64,000 nt of DNA from Rhinocladiella similis. Its lineage: Eukaryota > Ascomycota > Eurotiomycetes > Chaetothyriales > Herpotrichiellaceae. Numbering within the stretch: position 1 is the stretch's first letter; each line of letters begins with the position of its first letter. The position numbers were made by a program, and so were the translations under genes. The notes under the pieces are model-generated. The model searched no databases. It had not been told where the DNA came from and saw only the letters and a program-made list of their open reading frames with translations. Below are positions 33,361 to 44,833 of the stretch, piece by piece. The stretch lies in assembly GCA_024082115.1 (NCBI GenBank), contig JAMRYE010000010.1, forward strand, positions 1,984,001-2,048,000. Reading direction: 5' to 3'.

Positions 33361-36300
33361 CCTCCATCGGTACCAACAAGAGGTTTCCTCGCAGCACCGA
33401 CACAAACACCCAGAAGCTCTTCAACCACAAGGAGAGATGCCGAAAGGCATAGATCATCCAAGGGAACAAGAGGGAATGAATGGCTTCTTGATCGCCGCTC
33501 GCCAGGTTGTCCATAACGCATTTGAGAAAAAAAAAACCCCGTTGTTCGTCGTACCTTGTCGTCTTGGGACCACCAACCCGAGGTTCGCCGGAGCCGGAAC
33601 CGGAACGCAGTGAGATGCGGGGGGAGATGATGGTTTCGAAAAATCAAGACGGACCGAGATGGCGAGCTTGCATGATACCCACTCGTAGGTGACGCAGTCC
33701 AAAGCCTGCAAGGAAGGAAAGGACTGTGGGATCGGGTGATGTGATATCCCCTTGTTGAGCCTGGGAGGGAGGGAGGGAGGGAGGGGGGGAAGGAGGTGAG
33801 AATCTCTTGTCTTGATCTGGACTCAGTAGTCAGTCAGTAGTCAGTAATCAGTCTTGAAGCAATGGAATACAACCCAGAAGCCAGGCGTACCTAGTACCTA
33901 GAGACCGGTGAGCGATCCTTCTTGTTTCCTCCTCGTAGGAAAAGAAGAGGCCGTGATCATATCGGGGTTCGAACCCACGTGAAGGGTGTACAACTTGTGC
34001 CGGTGACCTTTTGAGCGGTGTTCGATATCCAACAAGAGCCTGCGAAGATCCAAGATGCTCTCAATCACCGCGAGTCCAGAGTCCAGACAGTCGTGGCATG
34101 ACCTGCGGACCGCAGTCTGGTCAAAGTGCGCACTCTGCACTCTGCACTCTGCACTCTGCTGTGCTGTGCTGCAATCGACGTCCTGCTCCTTCCTTTTCTT
34201 TCTGCTCAGGTCACGCTCGCTGCGGTGAGACTTGGAGCAGAATAGGCAGCGACCTTTGCCATTCTCCTCTCTCTCAGAGACAATCAACGCACACTCATCG
34301 TGGTCATCATCATCTCTTCTTTCAACTCATCCTCATCCTTATCCTCGAGCAGGTGAACTGCATCTGAAGCCTTGTTCATTCTTCCCACGGCCACTCTTCA
34401 ACCGAGGGTGTCCAAAACAAAACGAAACCCAAGGCCTTCAACCTGACCTGACATACCTATGTTGAAGGCCTTGGGTTTCGAATCCAACACACCACCACCC
34501 TTGTGACAGCACCTTGTAGCTGTTCGTAGGCACCACATCGACAAACTGCAACTCAATGGCAACGTCGTCAGACTGCATTGAGCCTGTCACTGTGAGTGGG
34601 ATACCTGAAGTCTCAGACTCCTCCCGTCAGAGACACTGACCACCGTCTGGCTTGGATAGGCCATCATGGCTTCCGTCGACGCCGACTGGCAGGCAGGCAA
34701 AAGCAACGCCATCAGAAAGCAAGGTGTGTGCAGCTGACAGGTGGTGATGGACTGCCTGACGTCGACGACTCTGGAGGACACGTTGGCTAACCTTTTGCTA
34801 GATGTCAGCTTCAAGACATCGTCTCGATGATGCTGCTCAACATTGCCAGCTGATCGGACTTGCCAGCCAGCTCTTGGACACCTCGTCACTGAAGTGAAAG
34901 AGCAGGTCATCATCGATCTCACCCACAACAAAGGAGCAGTAGCAGCAGCATCGCAGTCCAAAGCAACGACATCGAGATGGCCGGTGGTGCCGAATCCTTT
35001 CGAAATGGCATCTGTCGTGGTCAGTGAGAGTCACACAATCAACAGATACCAAGATGGGCCTCACACAATACATTGTCACTCTTGTGCCGTTGAGGAAAGA
35101 CTCCGCCTTTCCACGGACGAGACCTCGTTAGCTATTGACCTTGTGGTCATACAAACAAGACATCACGAAGACAGTAGTGAAAGAGAATGACTGGATGACA
35201 AAGAGGCTACCATGTTGCGTGGCTTACGACCCAGGAAAACCAGACAGGACATTTGGTGCACACGTCTCTGTGAGTGAGCGATTTGACAAAAGAGCATGCA
35301 GGCGATCGGGTGAGGTGATTCACAATGGCCTGATCTACAGACAAGATGTGAGCGTGTGAACTGAAGGTTGGAAACAAAGCAGTCTTCACAAAAGTCTTTT
35401 CTTTTGAAGGAATAGCGGGTCATGTCCTCGCGCGGCTCCGCAAGACAACTGAGAGACGTCGACACTGGCTGGACAGCGCGGCAGAGAGTAAGTACAGTAC
35501 TACCAGCAGGACTGTCTTCTCAGCACGCTTGTCTGGCTAGCGTGCGTGGAGTACAATTGATCACATCTGACCAGAGACAGACCACCTCGGCCCTCGGAAA
35601 GCTCGGAAGGCGGTTGATTCCAAGCTCCATCGACGCCGCCTCGACCTTCCAGATCATCAAAAGAAAGAATGAACCTACCTCGAGACCACCTCCAAGTTGA
35701 AGTTGCTTGACGGCTAATTGACCGGCCCGTCGACACCAACGCCAATTCCTCTCTGAAAAGCGCACGAGCAGCGGCTGCAACGCGTTGCCTGCGCCCTTTC
35801 CATTCCCAACCAGCCATGACAGTGCCCGAGGTCCCCGATACCAATCTCTGCATGCTGACAAGTGAACAGGCATGAGCCAAAACCAGGAGCGTGCCTGGTC
35901 AACGACACTTGCAGCTTACCGGACACACGTTGGCAAACCAGGTGTACCGACAACTGAAGCAGGAAACGCAGTCAACAAGAGGATGTCGAGCTCGGACCAC
36001 GACCGGCACGGAGAGGCACGGACGTCGCTCGCCGTCGTCGACCCATGAGATCCGAGACAAGATGCAAAAGCACCGAGCAACAACTGGAGTGATGGTGATG
36101 ACACCGGCTGCCGAGTCGAAAGGACGACGACTCCAGCCGTGTCTACCACGCGGCACACCAGCGTTGGTAAGATTGCAAGGTTCAGCCGCACCACGAGGAC
36201 ATCAACCGTGGACCTGACACTGACCAGCACGGGCCATGTCGTCGACGTCGAGTCAACTTGTGGTGGTAGGACTGAAGTGACAATCCCAGCGGTGGACTTT

Positions 36301-36680
36301 TGGTTGTCTCTTCTCCTGTGCCGACACCGGGGAGCCAGAGCGTGCACCTCGTTGCCATGACCATGTCAAGTCGACGGCGAGAGTGTCAAGGATGTCGGAC
36401 GGGCCTGTGCATCAATGTGCTGGATGAAGCAACCACGAGAGGCCTTGTCGCAGCAAGTGTACAACTCCGACTCTTGAGCCAGCTCTTTCTCTTCAATGGT
36501 GTCCGCATTTTGTCTTGCCGGGTAGGAGATGCATCGGGAACAGTAGTGTCCGCTGCTGTTTGGAGGAGGAAGGCGGAAAGGGAGGATGGTGCTCGTGTGG
36601 AAGGATGGTCCGATCGTTCGGAGTGTCTCGGACACTGTCAGTATACTGCAAAGGAACATTGCATGGGAAGGTCACTGACT
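33360..36680. other. Long gene-free stretch
   Basis: No protein family, intron-bearing gene or RNA gene was recognised over 3.3 kb. Open frames of 60-140 codons occur on both strands without domains. Notable local sequence: GGGA repeats at 33,768-33,795, a 7-bp GCACTCT array at 34,134-34,157 and a perfect 20-bp hairpin at 34,423-34,480 (separate entry). Confidence 0.45.
34423..34480. repeat. Perfect 20-bp inverted repeat
   Basis: Left arm CGAAACCCAAGGCCTTCAAC (34,423-34,442) and its exact reverse complement (34,461-34,480) flank an 18-base loop. An RNA copied from either strand would form a strong stem-loop. No adjacent gene explains it as a terminator. Confidence 0.9.
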
Positions 36681-36682
36681 CA

Positions 36683-36806
36683 CAGGACACCTCAAAGGCA
36701 ATGGCACCTCAAAGGCAATGGCACCGCAAAGGCATTGACACTGCAAAGGCAAGGATACTGCAAAGGCAAGGATATTGCAAAGGCAAAGACACTGCAAAGG
36801 CAACGG
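36683..36806. repeat. 18-bp minisatellite
   Basis: About seven copies of ACTGCAAAGGCAAGGAT-like sequence (core GCAAAGGCAA) in steps of 15-18 bp. The period is mostly divisible by three, which keeps a short Lys/Ala-rich frame open. Confidence 0.85.
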
Positions 36807-38345
36807 TTGTGGATGGTGATGGTGTGATGGCGGTGACTCGGAAAAGGCAACCGTGCAAGACTGCGGCGACACTCGACACTCGGCACAATGCTGGATGATG
36901 GAAAGAGCTGCAACATGCACCGTGGCCATGCGTGAGGAGAATGCGACAACCAATAACCAACAACCAAGTCCAGCAACCGTAATCAACATGCAGCATGCGG
37001 TCAGGACAAGACAACAAGAATCATGTCCAGCATCAACAACAACAACAACAAGAGGCAACTGTGCCCGCAAGCGATGTGATCAACAACAACAACCAGCAAT
37101 TGTGCCCGTAACCGAGTGCAACATCAACCAAGTCTTGAGCAACATCAATCAAGTCCTTGTGTAACACGGAATCAACAACTTGTTGCAGGAAGCGAATTAT
37201 CGCAAGGATTATCGAATTGTTGCAAGGATTCCTCGACTGTTGCCAGGATTCATCAAATGTGCTGGCAACTTGATCAATCAGCATTGACTCTTTCAGGAAG
37301 GCGATTCCCTTGTCTTTGGGCCAATCGTGCAACAGCCTGAAACGATGCTGCCTGGAATGCGAATTCCCTGCTTGTCATTGGATGCTGTTCACTGTCCGAC
37401 TCTGACACGGCGCAGGATGCTCGCACTGTCTAGCCGTTTTCGGCCCAATATCACACGACACGGCGCAACTCGTCACACAACAATTTCCGCCTCACTTTCA
37501 ACAGCCCCTGAAAAGGCGCATGCTGGGCTTCACGGAGACGAGCAGAACAAGGCGTGTTATGCAGGGCACAGGAGTGTCAACCAAACACGGCACAACAACA
37601 TCAGTCCGGCGCTGCTCATCCTGACAATCTCTCTGCAACGCATGATGAGAACATCCAACACCTTGCATCACCAGTGCTGACAGTGCAGCGCATATCAGCC
37701 ACCACGCAACAAGACAGAAAAAAACCAAGGCAAAACTATGCAGGGCTCAAGACGGTCAACCAAACACGGCTCAACATCATCACTTCAGCGCTGCTCATCC
37801 TGATAAACACCGCACAACACAACAGCAGATGTCGTGACCAAACCCGGACCGTGCAGCACAGCTCAACAACATCCACCAAACACGGCACAACAAGTCAGTC
37901 CCGAGCAGCCCAACACTCATGGCGAGCACGACGCATTTGTCAGCGGCGCCCGGGCCGGCGCTGTCTGCACTGTCTGTCTTGTCCACCACGCCGCCCGATC
38001 GGCTATATCAAGCACCACCTTCAGTCTCTCTAACACCTCTCGCTACGCCCTCCCTCGACATCTATTTCTTTCTTTTTCCTTTTTATGTCCCTCTTCCCGC
38101 CCTCGCCTTCTTCTTTCTCTACCCCCTCCTCATCCTCCTCCCTCCGCCCGACTTCCCCCCCTCCTTCCTCCTCTTCAACCTCCTCCTGGCGGTGGTGTCT
38201 TTTCGGCCGACCTTCTGACCTCGTTGCGGTGAGTCTCTTCCCTCCCTGCCCGGCACCTTCTTTCGCTGACCAGACGAGCTCCGCGCGGACAACCCGAATC
38301 ACGGTGTCTTGTCCCGGGTTGGTGGCCTTGGAAGGCGTTTGCCCG
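36806..38345. other. No recognised gene; CAACAAC-rich DNA and a ~185-bp direct repeat
   Basis: A segment with TATGCAGGGC, GTCAACCAAACACGG and GCGCTGCTCATCCTGA occurs at about 37,558-37,620 and again at about 37,738-37,805. A third partial copy is near 37,868. A pyrimidine-rich tract follows (38,050-38,190). No coding family was recognised. Confidence 0.5.
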
Positions 38346-38348
38346 CCG

Positions 38349-38399
38349 GCTGAAGAAAAGACCCTTTCCCGTTTCATCCCAAGGGGTCTTTTCTTCAGC
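38349..38399. repeat. 16-bp inverted repeat
   Basis: GCTGAAGAAAAGACCC (38,349-38,364) is exactly complementary to 38,384-38,399, with a 19-base loop. It can form a stem-loop in DNA or RNA. Confidence 0.85.
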
Positions 38400-38519
38400 A
38401 CCCGGGCAATCGCCGCCCGTGCCAGCAATCCGGACGACCGAAACCACAATTCCAAACCAAGACGGCTCGCCACGAGCTACTAGGGACCATCGACGGTAGC
38501 TTCCAGGTCTTGGTTCCGC

Positions 38520-38855
38520 GCGCGGACCTCGCAATGCGGTTCTGCAAGGTCTGCCTGGTTGCATAGCGTGGGCGTGGGAAGGATTTCTGCAAGGTCTTCA
38601 CGGCCTTGATGCATAGCGTGGGCGTTGGACGGACCTCGCAATGCGGTTCTGCAAGGTCTTCAGGGCCTTGGTGCATAGCGTGGGCGCCGGAGGAAATTCT
38701 GCAAGGTCTTCACGGCCTTGGTGCATAGCGTCGGCGCAGGAGGAAATTCTGCAAGGTCTTCACGGCCTTGGTGCATAGCGACGGCGCAGGAGGAATTTTT
38801 TGCAAGGCTTTGGTCCTTGGTGCACAGCGTCGGCGCAGAAAACACGGTGGAAGAG
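38520..38855. repeat. 50-bp tandem array, about six copies
   Basis: Unit: TTCTGCAAGGTCTTCACGG, CCTTGGTGCATAGCGT, CGGCGCAGGAGGAAA. The landmark AGGAAATTCTGCAAGG falls at exactly 50-bp steps (38,691, 38,741). Earlier copies are more diverged and interspersed with GGACCTCGCAATGCGG. Confidence 0.88.
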
Positions 38856-38930
38856 TCCTTTGCTTGCTGCTTGCCCTTGGTCTCATTCCCCGGGAAGGCA
38901 ACAAGCAGAGTACTCTCCACCGTGGAACAG
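38843..38930. repeat. Imperfect inverted repeat closing the 50-bp array
   Basis: CACGGTGGAAGAGT...GCTTGCTGCTTGCC is imperfectly complementary to GGCAACAAGCAGAGTACTCTCCACCGTG. The two arms lie ~30 bases apart and can form a long bulged hairpin. Confidence 0.7.
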
Positions 38931-39115
38931 AACTATCCTAGCACTCGGGGTACAATCAACTACAAGGTACCGGATGGTTGCTGGGTTGGGACAGACAATC
39001 TGAGCAATAGGGGTACAATCAACTACAAGGTATCGGACTGTTGCTGGGTTGGGACAGACAATCTGAACACTAGGGGGTACAATCTACTACAAGGTACTCC
39101 CAGAAAACTAAGCTC
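38930..39115. repeat. ~66-bp tandem repeat, three copies
   Basis: Units share GGGTACAATCAACTACAAGG, then GGTTGCTGGGTTGGGACA and GACAATCTGA. The third copy is truncated. Confidence 0.85.
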
Positions 39116-39149
39116 TCCAGCTCAACTTCTTCAGTGTGCCTTGATACCT

Positions 39150-41370
39150 AGAACATAAGCCCAATTGCCTAGTTATTTAGGTACCTAGAACGCCCAATGT
39201 CTAGGCGCCTAGGTGCTCACTGTCCAAGTGTCTAGGTGCCCAGAATACTCACTGTCCAAGTGCCCGAAATGCCTAGGCGCTCAATTACTCGGTATGCTCA
39301 GGATACTCAGTATATCCAGGCGCACAGTTACCCAGAATGCTCGGTGTGTCTGGGTGCTCAGTACCCCTAGACGCCCAATTACCCAGTGTACCCAGATGCC
39401 TAGAATGCTCAATGTCTAGGTGGTCGCAGTGCCTAGGCGCCTAGTCACTTAGAAGGCTCAGTGTGCCCAATTACTCGATACCTCCAGGCGCCCAGTTGCC
39501 CGGGATACTCGGTGTGTCTATGTGCCCAGTTAATTAGCATGCTCGGTGTGCCTTGGTGTTCAATGTGGCTGAGTAATCAGTTGATCAGCACGCCTATCCG
39601 CCTAGTTACCTAGGATGCTAGGTGTGCCCTATTACTCGGTACATCTAGGCGCCTAGTTACTCGAAATACTCGGTGTGTCTAGGTGCCCAGTTAATCAGCA
39701 TGCTCAGTGTGCCTCGGTGCCCCAATGTACACTAAGGTATACGTTTCTAGGCGTCTAGTTACTTAGCATGCCCGGCGTGCCTAGGTGCTCAGGCAACCCG
39801 GGACTCAGTATACTCAATGTTTATAGGTGTTCAGCACGCCTAGATACTCAGTTTACCTAGACGCCTACTTGCTTGGTATGCTCAGAATGTTCAATGTGCC
39901 CAAGTGCTCAATCACTTAATATGCTCATGATACTTGATGTGCTCAAGTGCCCAGTTACTCAGTAGACTCAATGTAACCAAGTACTCAGCACGCCTAGGCG
40001 TCTAGTTGCCCAGTGTACGTACGTAGACTTTTAGTTACTCAGCCTACTCTGTGTGGCTGAGTACTCTGTAAATTTAGGCGTGCAGTTGCCCTGGATTCTC
40101 GGTGTGTCTCGGGGCTCAGCATGCCTAGGTGCTAAGTATACCTAGGCACTTAATTACTCGGCATGCTCTCCATGCCCAGGCCCCCAGTGTGCCCAGCTTA
40201 TTCGGCGTCCCTGGCTTCCCAATTTACTCAGTCTCTAGGCGCCCAGTCACCTAGAATGCCCAGTTACTCATGATGATCGGTGTGTCCATGTGCTTAGTTT
40301 GCCCAGTGTCTTTAGGCGCCCAGTTATCCAGAATGCCTGACGTGTCTAGGCGCCTTGTAACTCAGCATGCTCAATGTGGCTGAGTACTCAGTATGTCTAG
40401 GTGCCCAGTTTATCTAAGCGCTCAGTGTGTCGCGATGCTAGGCATCCAGCATCCTCCGTCTGCCTTGATACCCAATTGCCCAAGTTGCCTAGACTCTAGG
40501 CTAACTAGCACGTCTAGGTGCCCAGGTGCACGATGTCCCGAGGCACTAGCATACCTAGTGTGTCAAGGTGCTTGGCATGCCTAGATTCGCAATTACTCAG
40601 CATGTCAAAATGTGCTTAGGCGCCCGTGTGCCCGGCTTGTTCGGTGTGCCTCGGTGCCCGTTGTGGCTAGGTGCTCTGTGTATCTAGACGCCCAATCACT
40701 CAGTATACTCGGTGTGCTCAGGCGCCCAGTGTGCCTAGCTAGTTCGATGTGCCTTGGTGCCTAGGTGCCCAATTTCCCAGGTACTTAGGATGCCCGATGT
40801 GCCTTGGTGCTCAGTGTGCCTTGATACCCAGTAAGCCCAATTGCCCAATTGCCTAGTTGCCCAGTAAGCCCCATTGCTTCGTTGTCCCGGTACCCAGAAT
40901 GTCCAGTGTCTAGGTGTGCCTGACTAAGCGCCCAGTTGCCCAGCATGTTCGACGTACTTGGGTACTCAGTAAGCCCGGTTGCCCAGTTGCCCAGTTACCT
41001 AGAATGCTCAATATCTAGGTGCTCGGAGTGTCTAGACGCTCAGTTACTCAGCATCCTCAGTGTGCTTTGGTACACGGCAACCTCAGTTGCCTAGCTACCC
41101 AGTGTCTAGGTACATCATGTGCCTAGTCGCCTAGCATGTCTAAGTGCCTAGTGCCCAGTGCCCGGTGTGCCTAGGCGCTCAGTATGTCCAAGTGCCTGAT
41201 GCGCCCAAGTACCCAGCAAGCCCAGTCGCCCAGTTAGTCAGGTGCCTAGAACGCCCAACGTCTAGGTGCTCCAGGTGCCTAGACACCCAGTTGCCCAGCA
41301 TGTCCGGTGTACTTTGGTACCTAGCTTACTCAAGTCCTCGGTGCGCCAAGGTACCCAGCGTGCCCAGCAT
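39150..41370. repeat. 2.2-kb CTAG-rich degenerate array, almost without open frames
   Basis: The whole stretch is built from short interchangeable words of about 10-12 bp, such as CTAGGCGCCCAG, TTACCCAGAATG and CTCGGTGTGCC. They recur in roughly 33-bp combinations, never exactly. CTAG is palindromic, so stops occur on both strands; almost no frame of 60 codons exists between 39,420 and 41,140. It is not a simple satellite (no fixed unit) and encodes no recognisable RNA. It ends about 1.5 kb before MAT1-1-2. Confidence 0.8.
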
Positions 41371-41579
41371 GCCACCCCAAAGGCCATCAAAATTACCGTC
41401 AAGCCCTTTTTGATTGTTTGTTTCAATTGGCTGTCCTACTTTCACGCCTTCCCTTCTTCCCTTCTTCCCTTCTTCCCCTCGTCTCCCATCCATCATCATC
41501 ATCACCACGAAGATTCTTTCTCCTCTTCCTTTCCATCCTCTGCCATTGTCAATTTTCATCTTCCTTTGGTATATCCCCA

Positions 41580-41990
41580 CGGTGTACGTCATGTGTCCAT
41601 GCGTCCAAGCGTCGATGCGGAGATGTTGATGCAAGTGATGACGATATGTTCAAATGTCAATGCAGATGTGTCTAAGCGTCGATGCGGAAGATGCCGATGC
41701 TAATGTGCCAAAGTGTCAATGCGCTGAATGTCGACGGTACTCATGTACTGACAGCATGTGTCAATACGATGAATGTCAATGGTACTCATGTCAGATCGTG
41801 TCAATACGGTGGATGTCAATGGTACTCATGTCAGAATGTGTCAGTACGCTGAATGAAGATGATACTCATGCCAACATGTGTCAAGTACGCAGAATGCCGA
41901 GGGTACTCATGTCAACATGTGCTGATGCTGTGATGCCGATGGTGCTGATGCGGTCTTGTACTGATGCTCATGGTACTGTAGGTGTCAATT
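41580..41990. repeat. Degenerate GTCAATGCG / TGGTACTCATGTC tandem repeat
   Basis: Loose units of about 40-60 bp: GTGTCAATACG, TGAATGTCAATGG, TACTCATGTCA. A 112-codon frame (41,654-41,992) is only this repeat translated. Confidence 0.75.
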
Positions 41991-42300
41991 AATGCATGCA
42001 CGCATAGCGAAAACGTTGCGAAATCGAAAATCGGAACCGAAAACAGAAACGAGACCAAAGACAAGAAACGGAAAACAATGGGGGAAACAAGTATGGTATT
42101 TTTTTTTCCACGGGGTTTTCGGTTGTAAGTTTGCCAGCTACACCTGCCAGATGATCCTCCTTTGGCCAGCCAGACCCAGCTCAGTCCACAGCTCACAGCA
42201 CAATGGTGTGAGTGGGGGTGTGTGTGTGTGTGTGTGTGGCTACTGTATCATTCTCCTTTTGTCGAATTCCAAGCGAAACCAAGCAAGACCAAGCAAGAAC

Positions 42301-42355
42301 TGAATGCTGAATGCTGAATGCTGAATGCTGAATGCTGAATGCTGAATGCTGAATG
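42301..42355. repeat. 7-bp minisatellite TGAATGC
   Basis: About eight perfect copies, the last ending TGAATGATG. A (GT)n tract of ~20 bp precedes it at 42,219-42,237. Confidence 0.92.
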
Positions 42356-42897
42356 ATGTTGTGCTATGATGTTTTTTTGGGTTTTTGGTATGTTGTGGCA
42401 TGCAACTGATGTTGATGCTGATGAAAGTTGTGGGGCTGTGGTGTTGGTGGTGATGTTAATACAGCTCAACGCAAGAAAGGAAGAAAAGGAAAAGAAAAAA
42501 GCCCAGTGCTTGCTTGCTTGCAAGATGTTGTGATGTTGTGATGCTGTCTTGTTGTTCCAACTCTGGAGTTCGAGTCGAATGAACCGTGTGATGTGTGGGC
42601 AGAGCTCAATCAATCAGCCAGCCCAACCTGAAGTTGCTGAATGCTGATGAATGCCAAGGCCGATGATGGAGAAGTGTAATGGTTTGTTTGTTGGTGTTTG
42701 AATGGAACACGCCACGCAACGCATGTATGGATGGATGGGATGGATGTTGTTGTGGTGTTTCTTGGATAGTGGTAGTCAGGCAGCGCAGGCAGTGCACGTG
42801 TGTGCAGCAAGTAAGTCACGTGGACACACATGCAGCGCAACAACAAACGGAAAAAGGTGTGCCACCATCCCAATTCCAATCCAGGACGCACGGTGAC

Positions 42898-44485
42898 TTA
42901 GTCAAACATGAAGAGGATCTTGTCGAGTTCGTCCTTCCAGGCTTGCTCTTCGGCGGCGTTAGCAAAGGCTTCGGTACCAAGTAGCGCGGCGGCTTCGGAA
43001 CATGGCTTTGCAAGTCCAGCTTCAACGATCTTGCAATGTTCTTCTAATTTCTATCTCAACAAAGCTTTTTGAGACGCCAGCGGCCAAGGTGGCTTCAGAT
43101 GCATATGTTTGTGTTCTTACACATCATCCACTTCATTGTGAGGCTGTTCACAGTATCTTAAAGATTGTGCAGCAGGATATTCGTAGTCCATATCAACAAA
43201 TTTGTACTCAGTGGTCCTTCGCAGTGCCATAATTTCGTAACATTCGCGATGCTCAATCAAACCGAGTAAATTATCCCAGTGAGAGCCGGCAGATGGGTTC
43301 GCAAAGCCAGATGCAGGAACGTCGGTAGACTCATGGACTTTCCGGCATGGAGTCCGAGTTTTTGTATCGTAGCTCGTGGCTTTGCGTTGGAGGGTGCCAA
43401 GTTCTCACATTTAGTGCACGAAACAAAGCTGTGGTGTGCATTTGAGCAACAGGGCCATGTAAAGGAGGTGGAAGCGACTCCAAGCGACCAATGAAGCTTG
43501 TACATTCTTCCAGAGGTTCAGGAACTTGGCTCGGAACATCCCAGTGAGGTCTCTCATGTGGATTGAAGGGATTCGGAACAACGGCTCCATCTGATAGTTT
43601 CTGACTGATGGCTGTTTGCTCTTGCAGTCGGCCTTCCAGCTCAGGATGATCCAGGTCTAGTAGTTGAGTCGTGAGAGCAGGTCCCGATTCCACAGGCAGC
43701 TTTGCGTCCCTTATCCACTGCAACAACAATTGCTCCTCTCTGCCTAGGTCTCCCATGACCCTCATACCAACGCCAGGTATTACTTGCAGAGTGCTTGACG
43801 GTGTGGTCTTTAAGTCTGCCGCTCGTGCATCGTCGTAGACCCCAGGTGCCATGTTGAGATAGAAATTTTCCCATCCTTTGCTTCCTTCCAAGTATGTCTT
43901 CGCGGACTTTTTTTGATACACCTTGTTGACCTCGCTCTCCACCTTGCGGATAAGCAAGCTGCTTACTGCCTGGACAAATTGTAGGTTTGCATCAGAAGCA
44001 ACCAGCGCAGCGAACTTCGTGCGAAATTCTCGAGAAGGAAATAACTCAGGGCACTGGAAGAGTCTCCGAACCTCTGCAGAGATCATCTGTATGCGCTGTA
44101 TTTGATCCTGAGAAAGTTTTTCTTGCTGCCTCTCAAAGGCTTCGAGCTCTTCCATCGTTGTGGGAGTATCCGCGAATCTGGAAAGTGGAAAAGATCTTGC
44201 TCGGAGAATGTCCAAAGCAAGACTGACGAGGAAAGCTTTGCTGCAGGGAACCACAACATTGCCACTGGCTATCTCGTCGTCAGCAAGTGAAATCTTCAGA
44301 ATGAGGTCTTGATTCTTACCGTCGATGAGCCCTCGGTGATTTCCTTGAACAGTCAACATCTCCAAGTTCGCAGCTGCGGCGTTATCCATGTGTCTGTATT
44401 GTTTCCGAGCCGATTGAATTGCTTCTCTGATGAGTTTTGTTCTCTCGTGAAGGTGGTCGAAAGCTGGCTGAAGCTGCACGGCCAT
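42898..44485 (-). CDS. MAT1-1-2: Mating-type protein MAT1-1-2 (3' exon structure unresolved)
   Basis: Assigned to MAT1-1-2, a sordariomycete-specific mating-type protein needed for fruiting-body development, because it lies divergently beside MAT1-1-1. A single exon is open for 384 codons from 44,485 to a TGA at 43,331. It includes helical, charged segments such as LHERTKLIREAIQSARKQY and a PELFPSREFRTKFAALVA block. Further downstream two more coding-like blocks in other frames are evident: one at about 43,330-43,123 containing HWDNLLGLIEHRECYEIMA and KFVDMDYEYP, and a final one ending AWKDELDKILFMFD with a TAA at 42,898-42,900. A 72-bp intron (43,051-43,122) can join these two in phase if a weak GTGTAAG donor is used. 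A GTGAGA donor near 43,405 may lead out of exon 1. The exact joins are inferred. The total would be about 450-480 residues. No HMG box typical of MAT1-1-3 was found. Confidence 0.75.
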
Positions 44486-44833
44486 TATTCCGAAAGGACT
44501 CCTGAAGGTGAGCTGTGCTCATTGTCGGTGAAGTCCAAAGCGGCAAAAATCTTCAAGGGCAGGCGGCGAAAGTGGCTGGGAAATTCTTGTTCATAGTGAA
44601 TTCGAGAACAATACTTTGCAAAGGGTGATGCAGAAATCTCTGACAAGTGAGGTAGAAATCTCTGTCACCGCCTGCCCAGGTGGCAGCAATGAAGAAGGTT
44701 CATTCACTTCGCTCACATACAAATTTCTTCTCATCTCCTTCTCTCCAATCCAAATTCCTCCGTGCTCAAAATTGAGAAGACGCCACATTCCAGACTTCTT
44801 TGTTATCAAATTCGATCATTTGCCCCACTCACC
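44486..44833. promoter_or_regulatory. Shared divergent promoter of MAT1-1-2 and MAT1-1-1
   Basis: A 348-bp spacer separates the two start codons, and the genes point away from each other. A pyrimidine-rich stretch (CTCATCTCCTTCTCTCC) and a CCAATCC element lie 60-110 bp upstream of MAT1-1-1. No TATA box is obvious. Head-to-head arrangement of these two genes is known from other sordariomycetes. Confidence 0.65.

Noticed and set aside
33106..33516. 136-codon Ser/Gln/His ORF
   Set aside because: It is produced by mixed CAT/CAG/GGA trinucleotide repeats; several frames are equally open.
33960..34030. tRNA-like B box (GGGTTCGAACCC) near 33,966-33,978
   Set aside because: The T-arm-like palindrome is present, but no A box, acceptor stem or anticodon arm could be paired at the right distance on either strand.
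42816..43520. Possible MAT1-1-3 HMG-box gene downstream of MAT1-1-2
   Set aside because: The terminal coding blocks show no HMG motif such as RPPNAFILYR and fit better as the 3' exons of MAT1-1-2.
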